A stretch of DNA of 64,000 nucleotides, from positions 61,609,094 to 61,673,093 of the forward strand of contig CP136065.1 in assembly GCA_032622095.1 (NCBI GenBank), written 5' to 3'. The DNA is from Siphonodentalium dalli. Its lineage: Eukaryota > Mollusca > Scaphopoda > Gadilida > Siphonodentaliidae. Under the pieces are notes generated by a model. That model did no database searches. It was not told where the DNA came from and saw nothing but the letters and a program-made list of their open reading frames with translations. Both the position numbers and the translations under genes were made by a program. Below, piece by piece: positions 12,283 through 23,490 of this stretch (its first letter is position 1; each line of letters opens with the position of its first letter).

Positions 12283-12445
12283 GAAGCAGACGACAGGAAG
12301 ACAAACTCAACCGGAACTCAACCGAGCAGACGACAGGAAGACGAACTCAACCGGAACTCAACCGAGCAGACGACAAGCAGACACGCCCAACTTATGAGGA
12401 CGCGAGAAGACTCTAACCCGAGCAGACGACAGGAAGACGAACACG
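12283..12445. repeat. 40-bp minisatellite, about 3.5 units
   Basis: GCAGACGACAGGAAGACGAA starts at about 12286, 12326, 12366 (variant) and 12422. The first two intervals are exactly 40 bp. The unit also carries CTCAACCGGAACTCAACC. It lies in an open frame on the plus strand (12265-12474) rich in Ser, Arg, Gln, Asp and Glu. Because 40 is not a multiple of 3, successive units are read in different frames, so the repeat is not a protein repeat. Confidence 0.8.
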
Positions 12446-12480
12446 ACCAGATACCGACGATTGAACATTATTGACTTTGT

Positions 12481-13675
12481 TGTAATTAAATAATCAACCC
12501 GTTTTGATCGTCTTAAGAGTTAAATGTAGCCGTATTGGCACAGTTTTTACCAATTAAAAAAAATTCTCATTTATTCACTGATTTATTTTGAAACTAATGA
12601 AAGACAACGGTATAATTTTTTACTGGTAATATTTATTATAAACTTGTACAAATCTGAAAACAAATTTTTTTTTAATATTTAAGAAATTTAGAGTTTCCTC
12701 TCTTACAACAGCGATCACTATGCCAGGAAGACCAATCGATCTAGTTCAGCCCGATTGGGCTATTATAATTTATAGATCGATCGGTGGTTTACTCCCTGCT
12801 TTTCAAATATTGCTAATAATTTCCAATCGATGAGAAGCATGACGACCTGGATCAGTTCGGAGGTGTGCCAACTGCCAATCGTAATTTGCATGCTGTGAAT
12901 ACCCACTCACGCCTAAATTTGCAAACAATCCATATATAACATATACACAGTGTGTACACTTTGTTAGTTGCCAATTAATTCTCAATATTTCAATTAGAAA
13001 ACATGAGATATCGATGCAAAAATCAAGACATTATCTAGTTTGTGTTTTGTTGAATCTACTTTCGGTTATCGACATGCCGGCTATTGTTTTTGCTGTTCTG
13101 TCAACTGTGCGTGCCAGCCGATCGTCGTTTTTCGGGTGGTTCCGATTTATTATGAATATAATTCCATGACCTCCACGCGATGATTCGCACCGAAAATGTG
13201 GTTGTATCTGAGAAGATTTCTTACTCTGACCACAGTTTTCAACAATTGAATACGGGGCGAATACCGCATCAATAATATGCAACCTTGGGGTTTTATTTCT
13301 AGTTTTTTATGACCTTTCTTATGGTATATCGGATACAGTTCTGTCTGACATGAAATATATACCCACCGGGAGTGAAGCTAATGACTTTAAAGGGGGACTG
13401 TACCCTAAATCCGGCCATTTATGGGACCATTTCCTTTTATACTATTAATCAGAATATATGTAACAAATGAATTATTTTGAGCCACGATTTAGTGAAAAAT
13501 ACACTCGCATGCTTCATATGCAATGCAAAGAACATGGTAACTGACTGGAGTCATAAATACATTTTTTTTCATTTTCATTAAACAGAAGTGTTTGAATGTT
13601 TAAATTTGTTCATTACGCGTTCACACATGCTGTAAATGAGTTAATGAGCATATGGTTTGAACGATTGTGACTGCT
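12481..13675. other. No recognised feature
   Basis: AT-rich, with one imperfect inverted repeat around 12735-12785 (ATCGATC motifs). A minus-strand 83-codon frame at 13031-13282 has no motif that I know and no clear splice context. Confidence 0.35.
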
Positions 13676-13789
13676 TAAAGTGATGTGAAACACTCTGGTT
13701 GGGAGATCAAATAGAATGGAGAATAATCTTGTTCAAAGTAGTTATTTTTTACGAATATTAATTTCCAGCACACATACCGTCATTCTAAA

Positions 13790-14450
13790 ATATTAATTAA
13801 ATGCATGACTCTCGATGGCGAAATAACTTGCGTTAGTTTATCGCTGTTTGTTGCGTCCCGAATCGAGATGTAAATATTTACAATTATGCATAGTTCAAAC
13901 GATGATATCTATAGAGTGGTATTGTCGATTTCTTTGAGATTTTCGGTGATGTAAGTAGAATGCCACCTTCCCACAGTTGCCATAGTGCCTGAGTACTAGC
14001 TTATCAGTTTTACGCACCCGAACAAGTCCATAATATGTCTTTAAACAGCTATTTGATCACTTATCTAATTAAAATAATTCAGCCTGTGGGATTGCTTAGT
14101 GAAAGTTTATAAGCATTTGAACAGTTATATTAGCATTCGAATAATAATGTTTAATATGGCAATCCAATGTGGTGTCTTCACGGCCTTGGACTTTAGTCTT
14201 CCTTTGTTGGTCATTTAAAGACATATTATGTACTTGTTCAGGTCTGTGAAACTGATAATTTAGCATTCATGCACTATGTCAACTGGATGAATGAAGCATA
14301 TTAGTAACATCGCTGAAAATTTCAAGCAAATCGATTGTACCACTCCATAGAAATCATCGTTTGAACTACCCTCAATTGTAAATATTTACTTCTCGATTCA
14401 GGACACAACTATCTGCGATAAACTAACGAGAATAACTGCCATTAATTATA
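13790..14450. repeat. Long foldback with ~240-bp arms
   Basis: The left arm (13790-14045) and right arm (14213-14450) are inverted. Matching blocks are GTTAGTTTATCGC, GTAAATATTTAC, TTCAAACGATGAT, CATAGTGC, TTATCAGTTT, GAACAAGT and ATAATATGTCTTTAAA. A truncated copy of one arm lies at 60296-60384, where a family b element has inserted at the same TTAA that is intact here at 14041-14044. The upstream TTAAAGTGATGTGAAACAC and CTTGTTCAAAGTA blocks resemble 386-445. Confidence 0.8.
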
Positions 14451-14689
14451 AGTATAAGAATTTAACAAAAACACAGTCAGTGAATTTATTAAGACTGGGA
14501 GTCTACGTCAGGTATATCACATGTATATAAGATGACTTGTGCATATACAATTCAAGTATACCCATCATTTCACCCTCTATGAAGTTTAAAGGACAAAATG
14601 TCCGACTAAATTTAGTGAAAAAGAAAGGTCTTTGATTAACATTGTGTCAACATGCACATTCCCTTAACTACTGTGATATATTGTGTTAT

Positions 14690-14998
14690 TGGTCCGTCCG
14701 TCTGTCAGTCCATCCGTCTGTTTGTTTTTTTTCATTTCCGGATGATAACTTTAGTAAGTCGGAACTGAATAGAATGAAATTTGGTATGTGAGTTTACAAG
14801 CCCAAATATAGGTCAAGTTCAAATTAGGGTTTTGCCCACCTATTTTTACCTGAGTAATAGCCTTTTGTTTCGAATTACCATGGGCCTATTTTGTCTCGCC
14901 CTGGCAATGCTCTTGTTGGTAAATAGCAAAGGTCAAATGTCAGGTATCACGGGAATGGGCATTATTAAAATATTGATGGAATTCCAAAGGAGAAAGCT
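14690..14998. repeat. Family D-related segment
   Basis: ATTGGTCCGTCCGTCTGTCAG, GGATGATAACTTTAGTAAGTC, GAAATTTGGTATGTG and AAATATAGGTCAAGTTC are shared with 34441-34650 and with 21810-21960. It directly precedes a longer D element, so the two may be one unit or adjacent copies. Confidence 0.55.
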
Positions 14999-15780
14999 TG
15001 TTATACCCCCCGCAACGAAGTTAGGGGGGGTATACTGGAGTCAGCTTGTCTGTCCGTCCGTCGTCCGTCCGTGGACACAAATTTGTCCGGAGTTTTTCTC
15101 AGTCGTTTTTTGATAAATTTCCGTGAAACTTGGCACAGACATCAATCACCATGGGAACCTGTGCACCTGCGATTATGAATGACGTCTGTCGGACTTTTTT
15201 TGGTCGAGTTATCCCCCCTTTTTCGACTTAGAATATTTTCGCAACATGTATACTTTTGTCCGAGCTTTTATTCCTACATTTTTATGTCAATTTTTAAAAA
15301 ACGTGGCACAGATATTTAGTACCATGGGAACTTGTGCACCTGCGATTATGACGTCTGTCCGACATTTTTTGGTGGAGTTATCCCCCTTTTTCGACTTGGA
15401 AACTTTTTTGCAGCATGCATAATTTTGTCCGAGCTTTTATTCCTACATTTTTCGGTCAATGTTTTTTAATCCCGGCACTGATATTTAGTACCATGGGAAC
15501 CTGTGCACCTGCGATTATGACGTCTGTCCGACATGTTTTGTGTGCAGTTATTCCCCTTTTTCGACTTAGAATTTTGTTCGCAACATACATAATTTTGTCC
15601 AAGCTTTTATTCCTACATTTTTTGGTCAATAGGTTTAAGATTAGGGTTATGGTTGTACACCTGCAATGGGAACTGTTATTTTATTATTTTAACTAAATGT
15701 TTACTGACATGTGAAACATCTTAGTATTTTAAAAACAGGGGGGTATCCGTAGTCCCATTGGGACAGTCACACCTCGATAG
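14999..15780. repeat. Family D dispersed element, copy 1
   Basis: It opens TTATACCCCCCGCAACGAAG, followed by GGGGGGTATACTGGAGTCAGC and a CCGTCCGTC tract. It then has about three tandem copies (period about 170 bp; near 15131, 15302 and 15472) of GGCACAGATATTTAGTACCATGGG, CACCTGCGATTATGACGTC and GAGTTATCCCCCTTTTTCGAC. It closes GGGGGGTATCCGTAGTCCC, ATTGGGACAGTCACACCTC. The closing hairpin TCCCATTGGGA followed within about 15 bp by CTC-type ends would suit a Helitron-like 3' end. The ATACCCCC/GGGGGTAT pair instead suggests inverted ends. Classification is open. Confidence 0.65.
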
Positions 15781-16127
15781 TTCTCCTAGTGATATTGAGG
15801 TAATTAAGATTGCAGTTTAATAATCTGTGTTACCACATATAGGCCTATACAGTCCTCAGTAAAATGCTGTTTTCAATGCTATACCAAGATTGAGATATAC
15901 TCCTATTGTGGTCATACATTGATTCAACATGAATTATATGTGTTTGCCTGAAATGTTTTGATAAAACGAAAATAAATGAAAGTTCAATAAAATTTAATCT
16001 TTGTTTTCTGCATGTGATATGTACTTCTATATTCTGATCATTTATATTTTCTATACCTTTTCGAAGAAAAATGGGGATTATAATGAAACTTCTTTGGCCT
16101 TAATTATCTCTGTCCCTCAATCTTTCC

Positions 16128-16500
16128 AGGCATATATCTAAGCCATTGTTTATCAGATCTTATGTAATTTTGGTAAGGAGTTTCACTATCATGAGTGCTT
16201 TAATCATAATGAAGTTGTTACATTTTCTGTTCTAGAGTTATCCTTTCTTTATCTGGAAAATAATTTTTTTTTGTCTTTCTGCCTGAGTATCTCTGCCATG
16301 GGTTTTAGAATCTCACTGAAATTTGTTATGGTTCTTCACCAATACAAGGGCTTCCAATGAAATGTTGGCGATGCTTGCATTTTCTCTCATTGATTTACTC
16401 TTATTTGTTTATTTTATAGTTCGGTTCCATCCTGCCGATGTTTCAATTTGCCACTGGGGGGGGGGGGGGGGGGGGGGTATATACAGTGAAATCTCTTGTC
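16128..16500. repeat. Family D 3' portion ending in a 22-G run
   Basis: GGTTCCATCCTGCC, TTTCAATTTGCCACTG, a run of 22 G at 16456-16477, and GTATATACAG match the 3' ends at 20985-21135 and 56500-56566. The normal GGGGG of the end has expanded here. The preceding CTGAAATTTGTTATGGTTC is the usual D internal line. Confidence 0.6.
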
Positions 16501-16575
16501 TTTTGTCTGTACATAGTGTGCTCAATTCTGAAATATTGCTAACCATTTTATATGGTTATTCTGCATTGCATGCAT

Positions 16576-16831
16576 TTAACCCCTTCTATACTAATTCTCA
16601 TTGACAAGTAGTTCCCTTTGGTAATGTTCAGATAATAAGTTTGACAAGTGACCACCGTTTGTTGAACTTATTATCTAAACATTTCCCACCAATGAAAATG
16701 AATCATTCTGCACTTGTATAATCTGTTTTGCTGTCTGAACACCTGAACGCCCCTCCAAATGAATAAATAGACCATTCCGATGTATACTTTATAACTAAGT
16801 GGGAGAATCCACTCAGTATAGAAAGGGTTGA
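16576..16831. mobile_element. Family a MITE, single-unit form, 256 bp
   Basis: It begins TTAACCCCTTCTATACTAAT and ends CAGTATAGAAAGGGTTGA, so the ends are inverted. The interior has TTCAGATAATAAGTTTGAC, its inverted partner GTTGAACTTATTATCTAAAC, and the family a unique block CCCTCCAAATGAATAAATAG. This is the simplest copy in the window and defines the pre-satellite form of the family. Confidence 0.85.
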
Positions 16832-16894
16832 AGCGTATTGAGAGTGGTGGTTTCCAATTTAAGCCAAAGATCAACTCATGCAAAAATAAGTGTG

Positions 16895-17690
16895 AATGAA
16901 GTGCAACAACCTGTGCCATCGCAGTGATAATTTTATAATACTGATAGAGGCCTTCAAAATTAAATTCCCTGTCAATTACAACCAGCCCCTGCTGTGTATA
17001 TAACACCGTAATTGTATCGGTGATTTGTAACAACAAGATATAAATTTTAATTTATTATCACAATTGTCATTTCCCCCCACTGCAAATAATGTAAAAATCC
17101 AAATATGATGCATAAACATGACATATCAAATAAATGCTAAACAATACCATTTTATCAGTGAAAAAATAATGTGGAAATATGATAAAAATAAATTGTTTAG
17201 AAATTCCATATCACTTAAGATAGTGTTTTTCAGATGGCATTTCTTGGTCAAAACATTATTTTGTACACAAGCATATAAATAAAAAGCTAAAAATAAAATT
17301 GGCCTGAAATCCTTAGGACATCTTTAATGCCTGGTTAGCATCTTACAATTTAAATCCTGCATGTTGACATTTGGTCAAAGAAAAAAGAAATTCCCACTAA
17401 ATAGTAGTTGGATAATAAAAATATGAGAACAATTTCAGCTTAATTTTGGTGTGAAATTTTCAACTGAAATTTACAAGTGTTGAAAATTTTAATAAAAGTT
17501 GGGGGTGAGAAACCCCCCTTCCCTGTTGATTGCCATGCCCTGCACACAATCCGTGTAAAGGAAGTGCAACAACCTGTGCCATACCAGTAATAATTTTATA
17601 ATGCTAATAGAGGCCTTCAAAATGAATTCCCTGTCAATTATAACCGGGCCGCCTGCTGTGTCACGCCGTAATTTGTATCGGTGACAGTGC
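16895..17690. repeat. Direct repeat pair ~660 bp apart
   Basis: AAGTGCAACAACCTGTGCCAT, TAATTTTATAAT, AGAGGCCTTCAAAAT, CCCTGTCAATTA and CTGCTGTGT recur in the same order in 16895-17030 and 17556-17690. This is an old local duplication in otherwise unassigned DNA. A 121-codon minus-strand frame over the first copy is not conserved in the second. Confidence 0.65.
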
Positions 17691-17854
17691 GACTGATTCA
17701 CCCACAACAACCATCTCCTTCAAGGTAAATTAAGCGCACAACTCTAAGATGTATTGAACTGAATTTAAAATGAACATACAAGCCGGTGAATAGTTACTCG
17801 GTTAACAATATGGTTCCCATTCACCATTCAGTAATCGTATGTGCTAAGCCAACA

Positions 17855-18745
17855 ATCGCTATACAATTGTCAGAGTACTCGGAAGTTATTTCATTCCCTA
17901 TTGTCAATATGCTCGTTATTCTTTAGGCCACACGAGGGCTTGCTTTCTCATTTTTGATCTTTAACAAGTTTTATTGTTGAGAATTGCATTGTGGGTCAGA
18001 TATCTCGACCCTTTAAATTCTTCGGGTATTAAGTATTTGTTGTCAAATAAGTGCATAAGCTCTGGAAGTCAGTTCTGTTCTCTCACAGTGGATTTTTTGT
18101 TTGATTTACTCAATATTCTTTTACTCGGTGAAGAGGACTGGATTGAAAGGTTTTGTAGATCTTCAATACTAGTATCATTATTTCATGGGTTCTTGGTGGA
18201 AAATCTGATTATAAATGTTCGGTCAAGGACATTGTTCTTTTAAAAACTTAAAGTGACTCAGTTGAAAACCTAGTGAAGAAAACATAACTGAAATGTATTT
18301 TCCTCTGATCTGAGTAGATTGAGATACTGATAATTGAGCAGTGTGTTCTACATAAAAGTTTTATAATTTTAACGGAAATTTTGTTATAATGATCTGGACT
18401 GACTTCCTATAAATCGCCATACAATCGTCAGAGAACTCGGAAGTTATTTCTTCCACTTTTGTCAATATTCTTGTTATTCTTCAGGTCACACGAGGACTTG
18501 ATTTCTCATTTTTGATCTTTAACAAGTTTTATTGTTGAGAATTACTTTGTGGGTCCGATATCTCGACCCTTTAAATTCTTTGGGTATTAAGTATTTGTTA
18601 TCAAACAAGTGTGGAAGCTCTGGAAGTCAGTTTTGTTCTCTCACAGTGGATTTTTTTTATTTACTCAATATTCTTTTGATATTCTTTTGCCCAATGAAGA
18701 GGACTTGATTGAAAGGTTTGTAGATCTTGAATACTAGTATAATTA
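17855..18745. repeat. Tandem duplication, period ~558 bp
   Basis: CGGAAGTTATTTC, GATCTTTAACAAGTTTTATTG, CGACCCTTTAAATTCTT, GGGTATTAAGTATTTGTT, CTCTGGAAGTCAGTT and CTCTCACAGTGGATTTTTT occur in 17868-18190 and again in 18426-18740. The 89-codon frame of copy 1 (17974-18243) is broken in copy 2, which argues against coding. Confidence 0.8.
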
Positions 18746-19077
18746 AACATTAGTATTCCCAATTTCCTGAACTAATCTCCTAATTAAATTTTTTTTTAAT
18801 ATGAGGTTAAGTCATTGACAGTATAGGTGCTATCATGTCATGACAGCGACCCATGGTATTAATTTTATTTTGTCTCTGTTTCAGTCTTTAAGAAATATTT
18901 TGACTTATTCATATTTTTAGAAGGGAAATTTTGGGAACAGCCTTCTCAGCAAGTATAACAATTATTGGAAATGATTAACTGCCATAAAAAATAGATGACC
19001 TGAACTATAGTGTAAGGCTGGAATGAGTATTTAATAGAGAGCAATACTGCTTCAAGTCAGTTAGCATAATGTTAGTT

Positions 19078-19876
19078 ATACCCCCCCCCCCCCCCCCTGC
19101 AACAATGTTGTGGAGGCATACTGAAATCAGCTTAGTCGTCTGTCAGTCCATCGTCCATCTGTCTGTCCATGGACACAAATTTGTCTGGAATTTTTCTCAG
19201 TTGTTTTTTTAGTCATTTTCCATGAAACTTGGCACAGACATCAACCACCATGGGAACCTATGCACCTGTGATTATGACGTCTGTTGGACTATTTTTTGGT
19301 AGAGTTATCCCCCTTTTTTGACTTAGAAATTTTTTGCAACATGTTTAATTTTTTACGAGCTTTTTTCCCCGACATTTTTAGGTAAATTTTTTCAAATCTT
19401 GGCACCGATATTTAGTACCATGGGATCCTATACGCCTGCGATTATGACATTTGTCCGACTTTTTGGTGGAGTTATCCCCCTTTTTTTACTTAGAAAATTG
19501 TTTGTAACATGCAGAATTTTGTCCCAGCTTTTATTCCTACAATTTTATGTCAATGTTTTTGAAACTTGGCACAGATATTAAGTACCATGGGAAAATGTGC
19601 ACCGGCGATTATGACGTCTGTCAGACTTTTTTTTGTGGAGTTATTCCCCTTTTTCAACTTTGAACATTTTCGCAACATGCATAATTTTGTCCGAGCTTTT
19701 ATTCCTACATTTTTCGGTCAGTAGGTTTAGAATTAGGGTTAGGGTTGTGCACCTGCAATGGGAATCTGTTATTTTATTATTTTAACTTAATGTTTACTAA
19801 CATGTGAAACACCTCAGTGCTTTAAAAACATGGGGGTGGGTATCCTTAGCCCCATTGGGACAGTCACACCTCTAGT
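19078..19876. repeat. Family D dispersed element, copy 2
   Basis: It opens TTATACCCCCC (a run of 16 C) TGCAACAATG and closes with GGGGGTGGGTATCCTTAGCC, ATTGGGACAGTCACACCTCTAG. The same internal unit of about 170 bp as copy 1 repeats near 19211, 19397 and 19565. A short TTAGGGTTAGGG within it also occurs, degenerate, in copy 1, so it belongs to the element and is not telomeric. Confidence 0.7.
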
Positions 19877-20474
19877 TTGTGCTGGAAAATTGTAAGCATA
19901 CAGTTTGCAGGAACTAATATAAACCTTTGGGCTGAGATGAATTTTAGGTCATATATGTCAATAGCCAAATCCACATCCACAGCTGACCAGCTATCTCTAA
20001 CACTGGTCTATTTAAAGTTAATATGCCCCCTGCTGGAGTGAATGATGTGCATATCCATATTTGTATTAATTGGGCTGGTTCTTCAAGATACCAGTGCATG
20101 CAAAATGGATGCATACAATTTTCTAGCTTAACAATTAAGTAGTTTTCTGTGTAGGCCCATCTAAAATTTCCACTTCCTGAGATATCTCAGGCGTGGATTC
20201 AATGGAAACCCCTTAATATATACAGTGTGGTATAATCTTCAGTTCTCATAAGATAAACAGATTGTCATTCACCATTAGCAGATGACGGCAAGGAAGTAAA
20301 ATTTCTCGCTGGCAATGGTGTTCTCCATCATTTATGACATAACGTTAGGAGTCGCATTCTTCATTATCGCTGACATAACATCCCTCCGGAGTCTGCGTCT
20401 GAGCAGTGTTATCCTGATTGAATAAAATCAATATGTAATATAATCTGTGACCATTCTGAACAGAAATATAGCTG

Positions 20475-20818
20475 TTAACCCTTTGGAGAGTATCTGTAAC
20501 GTCATATACATGACGTCATGAGTAAATTTAACGTCAACGTCATAGCAATAATTATATTAACAAGTTCGGTCAAAAAGGCCCAATAATTTGTTTTAATTTA
20601 TGTGCATTTTTTGTTAATGTGTGTTATCATAATCAATTGCACTTATACATTTGGAACATTATATTAATCAAAATAACTCCTATAGAAATCATTTATAAAT
20701 CAGATGATTTGTTGAAGTTATGTCTACGTAAAATAACACTTCCTGAAACGACATATATGTCGTTCTACTCCTCAACCGATAGACGACATATATGTCGTTC
20801 CACTCGCCAAAGGGTTAA
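20475..20818. mobile_element. Family d TTAA/CCCTTT element, 344 bp with both TTAAs
   Basis: It begins TTAACCCTTTGGAGAG and ends CTCGCCAAAGGGTTAA. Near the left end is a palindromic ATACATGACGTCATG. Near the right end are two ACGACATATATGTCGT palindromes. A second, 3'-truncated copy lies at 52318-52635. This is the third distinct interior with a TTAA-CCCTTT end. No coding potential. Confidence 0.85.
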
Positions 20819-20984
20819 GGCATGGAAACAAAATGTACCAGGTATAATTTTGTTCGGGGTATATATTTCTGTGCCAGGTACACATCTTGAAAATGACCTG
20901 TGTTAATTCACATGTATTTTAGACCCTGGTGTTAATTGCTATATATATAAGAGATGAATCGAGTTGGTCAATCGAGTAGATATA

Positions 20985-21135
20985 TTTACCATCACTATGC
21001 CTTTTAATGAAGTGTTGGTGATGTTCGCATTTTCCCTTTTAGAGTTATTTATCCTTTGCTTAATTAAACTTTGGGTTCCATCCTACCCAATATTGAATGT
21101 GGCACCGTGGGGGGGGGGGGGGGGGGGGGGATATG
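20985..21135. repeat. Family D 3' portion ending in a 22-G run
   Basis: GTGTTGGTGATGTTCGCATTTT, GGGTTCCATCCTA and 22 G at 21109-21130 align with 16365-16477. The two copies share the expanded G run, so either the expansion predates their spread or both tracts are prone to slippage. Confidence 0.55.
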
Positions 21136-21710
21136 GCGTATGCTCATAGCCATACAGGCCAGGCAGCCTCCCCCAAATGTTTTGAAAGGTACCAATTTGG
21201 GACATTTTCTGGCAAATTGGAGATATTTTCGTTCGAGTTTGAGCAATTTTCGGGCAAATTGAATGGTATTTCATTGGGAAATTATGGAAAATTACTGTAT
21301 TTTTCACATTTCTGCTCGAATTATACATATATAAGGTTAATTTGAATCTATTTTGTTATATTTATGTTTATATACAGTAATGCCCTAATTAATCGACTCC
21401 TTAACCGCAGCAGAATTATGAGTAACTTTTCATGATTTAGTCGAAAATATGGCTTGTTGCCATTCATCGGAAAGCTTTCCGATGAATGGCAACAAGCCAT
21501 GTTTCTGACTAAATCCTGAAAAGTTACCAATAATTCTGCTGTGGTGAAGGAGCTGATTAACTAGGGCATTACTGTACAAGGTATATTCTACAAAAAACAT
21601 GTTACAACCATGAGTATATCATGTAAAAACATTTGGGCAAAAAGTCTGAGCCCCCCCCCCCCCTAAAAATTTGGGTGCCTGTACGGCTATGGGTATGCCT
21701 TCCCACAGCT
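21132..21710. mobile_element. TIR element interrupted by a palindromic MITE
   Basis: GGCGTATGCTCATAGCCATAC near 21136 is inverted relative to CGTACGGCTATGGGTATGCC near 21690. TTTTGGG/CCCAAA lines and C/G runs follow inside. The TA-flanked palindrome at 21375-21574 sits in the middle. A 22-G tract abuts the left end, as noted separately. Confidence 0.55.
21375..21574. mobile_element. Palindromic TA MITE, full copy
   Basis: CAGTAATGCCC at the left and GGGCATTACTG at the right, flanked by TA on both sides. The two arms (about 95 bp each) are inverted copies around GGAAAGCTTTCC. The TA duplication fits a Tc1/mariner-type element. Apparent proteins containing NRLLNH or MGNFSGFS in this family are translations of the arms. 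Confidence 0.9.
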
Positions 21711-22270
21711 ATATCGGGTACATGAACAATTAATTTCAAAATGAAATTATATTGTAGTCCCCCCCCCCCCCTAAAAATTCAATGCTTTAAGCTTTAATTT
21801 GCTGATAGTTTTGTCTGGATGATAACTCAAGTTATGATTATCTGATAGCTTTCAAATTTGGTATGTGCAATAATCATATAAAAATACAGGTCAAGTTCGA
21901 ATTTGGGTTCAGTGAGACAATTTCTGATGGAGTTATTTCCCTTTTTCGACTTAGAATTTGCTGATTATTTTGTTGTTCGATGTTATCGGGTACATAAAGA
22001 TTAGTTTTAAAATGAAATTATTTTGTAGTGTGTCCCCTGTTGGTGGTAAAAATTTAATGCTTTAAGCTTGATTGCTTTAGAAAGAAACACATAACTGTCA
22101 TTGTCCATTAAATTACAGTCTATTTATCTGACTCATTCATGGGTGCTTGAGAAGTACCCTCACTCAATTATTCGGCAATTCATTGGTGAGATAGGTGTGA
22201 AAATTTTATTTTATGGGAATCTGAACTTTCGATGTTGACTTAATAGTCAAGGTTTGATTTAATGCCTAAA

Positions 22271-23134
22271 GCAAGCCTTGAAATAGTGTGTCTGTCATTT
22301 GCAGAATGAGGTCCCCAGAGGATGAATTTAGTGATGCTACCGCACACAGCGGGCTGGCATCACTAAATTCACCCTCTGGGGACCTCATTCTGCTTGGGTC
22401 TCATCTTCTGGGAAGTATCTAATAGTTGTCTATTGTCTATAGAAATTAGAAACGTCCGTCCGTGCATCCGTCCAATAAGGTCGTAAGTGCAATAACTCGA
22501 ACACATATTAACTGAATTCAATTATTTTTTGTTTATGAGTTGGTTTCCACAATATCTGGGATGAGTTGGTGACGATTATTTTATTGAAATCAAATTTTGT
22601 ATATGAGTTTTTCAGATTGTATTACAGGTCAACTTTGATTATGGGTTCGGTCCGAATATTTAAAAAAAATGTGTTATGGCTTATTTCGACTTGGAATTTG
22701 AAATATTTGAGGTTTTCATTGGACTTAGAACGCACACAATTCTTGTTTTCCTCATTATAACTTTTAGTTATATTTCATTAATGTGGATTAATTAATTTTA
22801 TTCCTAACCTCGGAGTTAGCCATTTTGGAGTTAGCCACCGTTTCTGGTGACACTGTTGTCGGTGATCTTTTATTGGAAATTAACATTGTTTTAGTTGCTT
22901 TTTCCCTTCTGTTCAGGTTCTATATCCCCTAATTTTCAGAAGATAAAATGCAAGATCGAGGTGACAAATGGCTGAACATCGCCAACATCAACTAGGGAAC
23001 GTCAATCTGATCTTAGCTAGGTCTACCATAGCAGTTGAGATACAAGCAGAATGAGATTCCCAGAGGGTTTATTTTGGTGACGCTAGCCCACAGTGACATT
23101 CTGCATATGTCAGGCGCACTATTTCAAGGCTTGA
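22271..23134. mobile_element. Family B foldback element, long form
   Basis: The ends GCAAGCCTTGAAATAG and CTATTTCAAGGCTTG are inverted. Next inside come GTCATTTGCAGAATGAG and its complement. At the left is the strong palindrome 22301-22393 (GAGGTCCCCAGAGGATGAAT ... CACCCTCTGGGGACCTC). At the right, 23045-23110 is a decayed version. The middle (22440-22800) carries a family D-like segment. The block before the right palindrome (AGGTGACAAATGG, CAACATCAACTAGGGAACG) matches 59895-59940 and 62720-62760. Confidence 0.75.
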
Positions 23135-23490
23135 GTCTTGACTGAAAATACATTGGTGCAGTTGTCTCAAGTGTGAAATTGGCTACTCGTCCATTAACTG
23201 AATAAGGCTAAGCTTTAACATATAATTCATATTTGTGCCTCGGGATGTAAGTAATCTAGCATGACATAGTGTTTGATCTCCGAATTATGCTGGATATTAT
23301 ATTTCCGTCCGTTCGTCTGTTCGGGCATATATCTTAGCCATGGGTTATCGGATCTGAATGATGTTCAGTATACAGAATCGCCAGGCTGTATTTGGGAAAA
23401 CACATAATGCAACGGGCGACCATGGTATGACCTGTCGGGAGAAAATTTGGATGGTTTCACTGAAAAGTAGCCATTTCTTGCACCTGAGAT

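Noticed and set aside
12265-12474. 69-codon Ser/Arg/Gln/Asp-rich frame as a protein with a 13-residue repeat
   Set aside because: The DNA repeat is 40 bp, not a multiple of 3, so successive units read in different frames.
13031-13282. 83-codon minus-strand frame as an exon
   Set aside because: No recognisable motif, and I could not place a matching splice site or neighbouring exon.
19726-19745. TTAGGGTTAGGG as interstitial telomere
   Set aside because: Only two units, and it is part of family D (a degenerate form sits at the same place in the copy at 15640).
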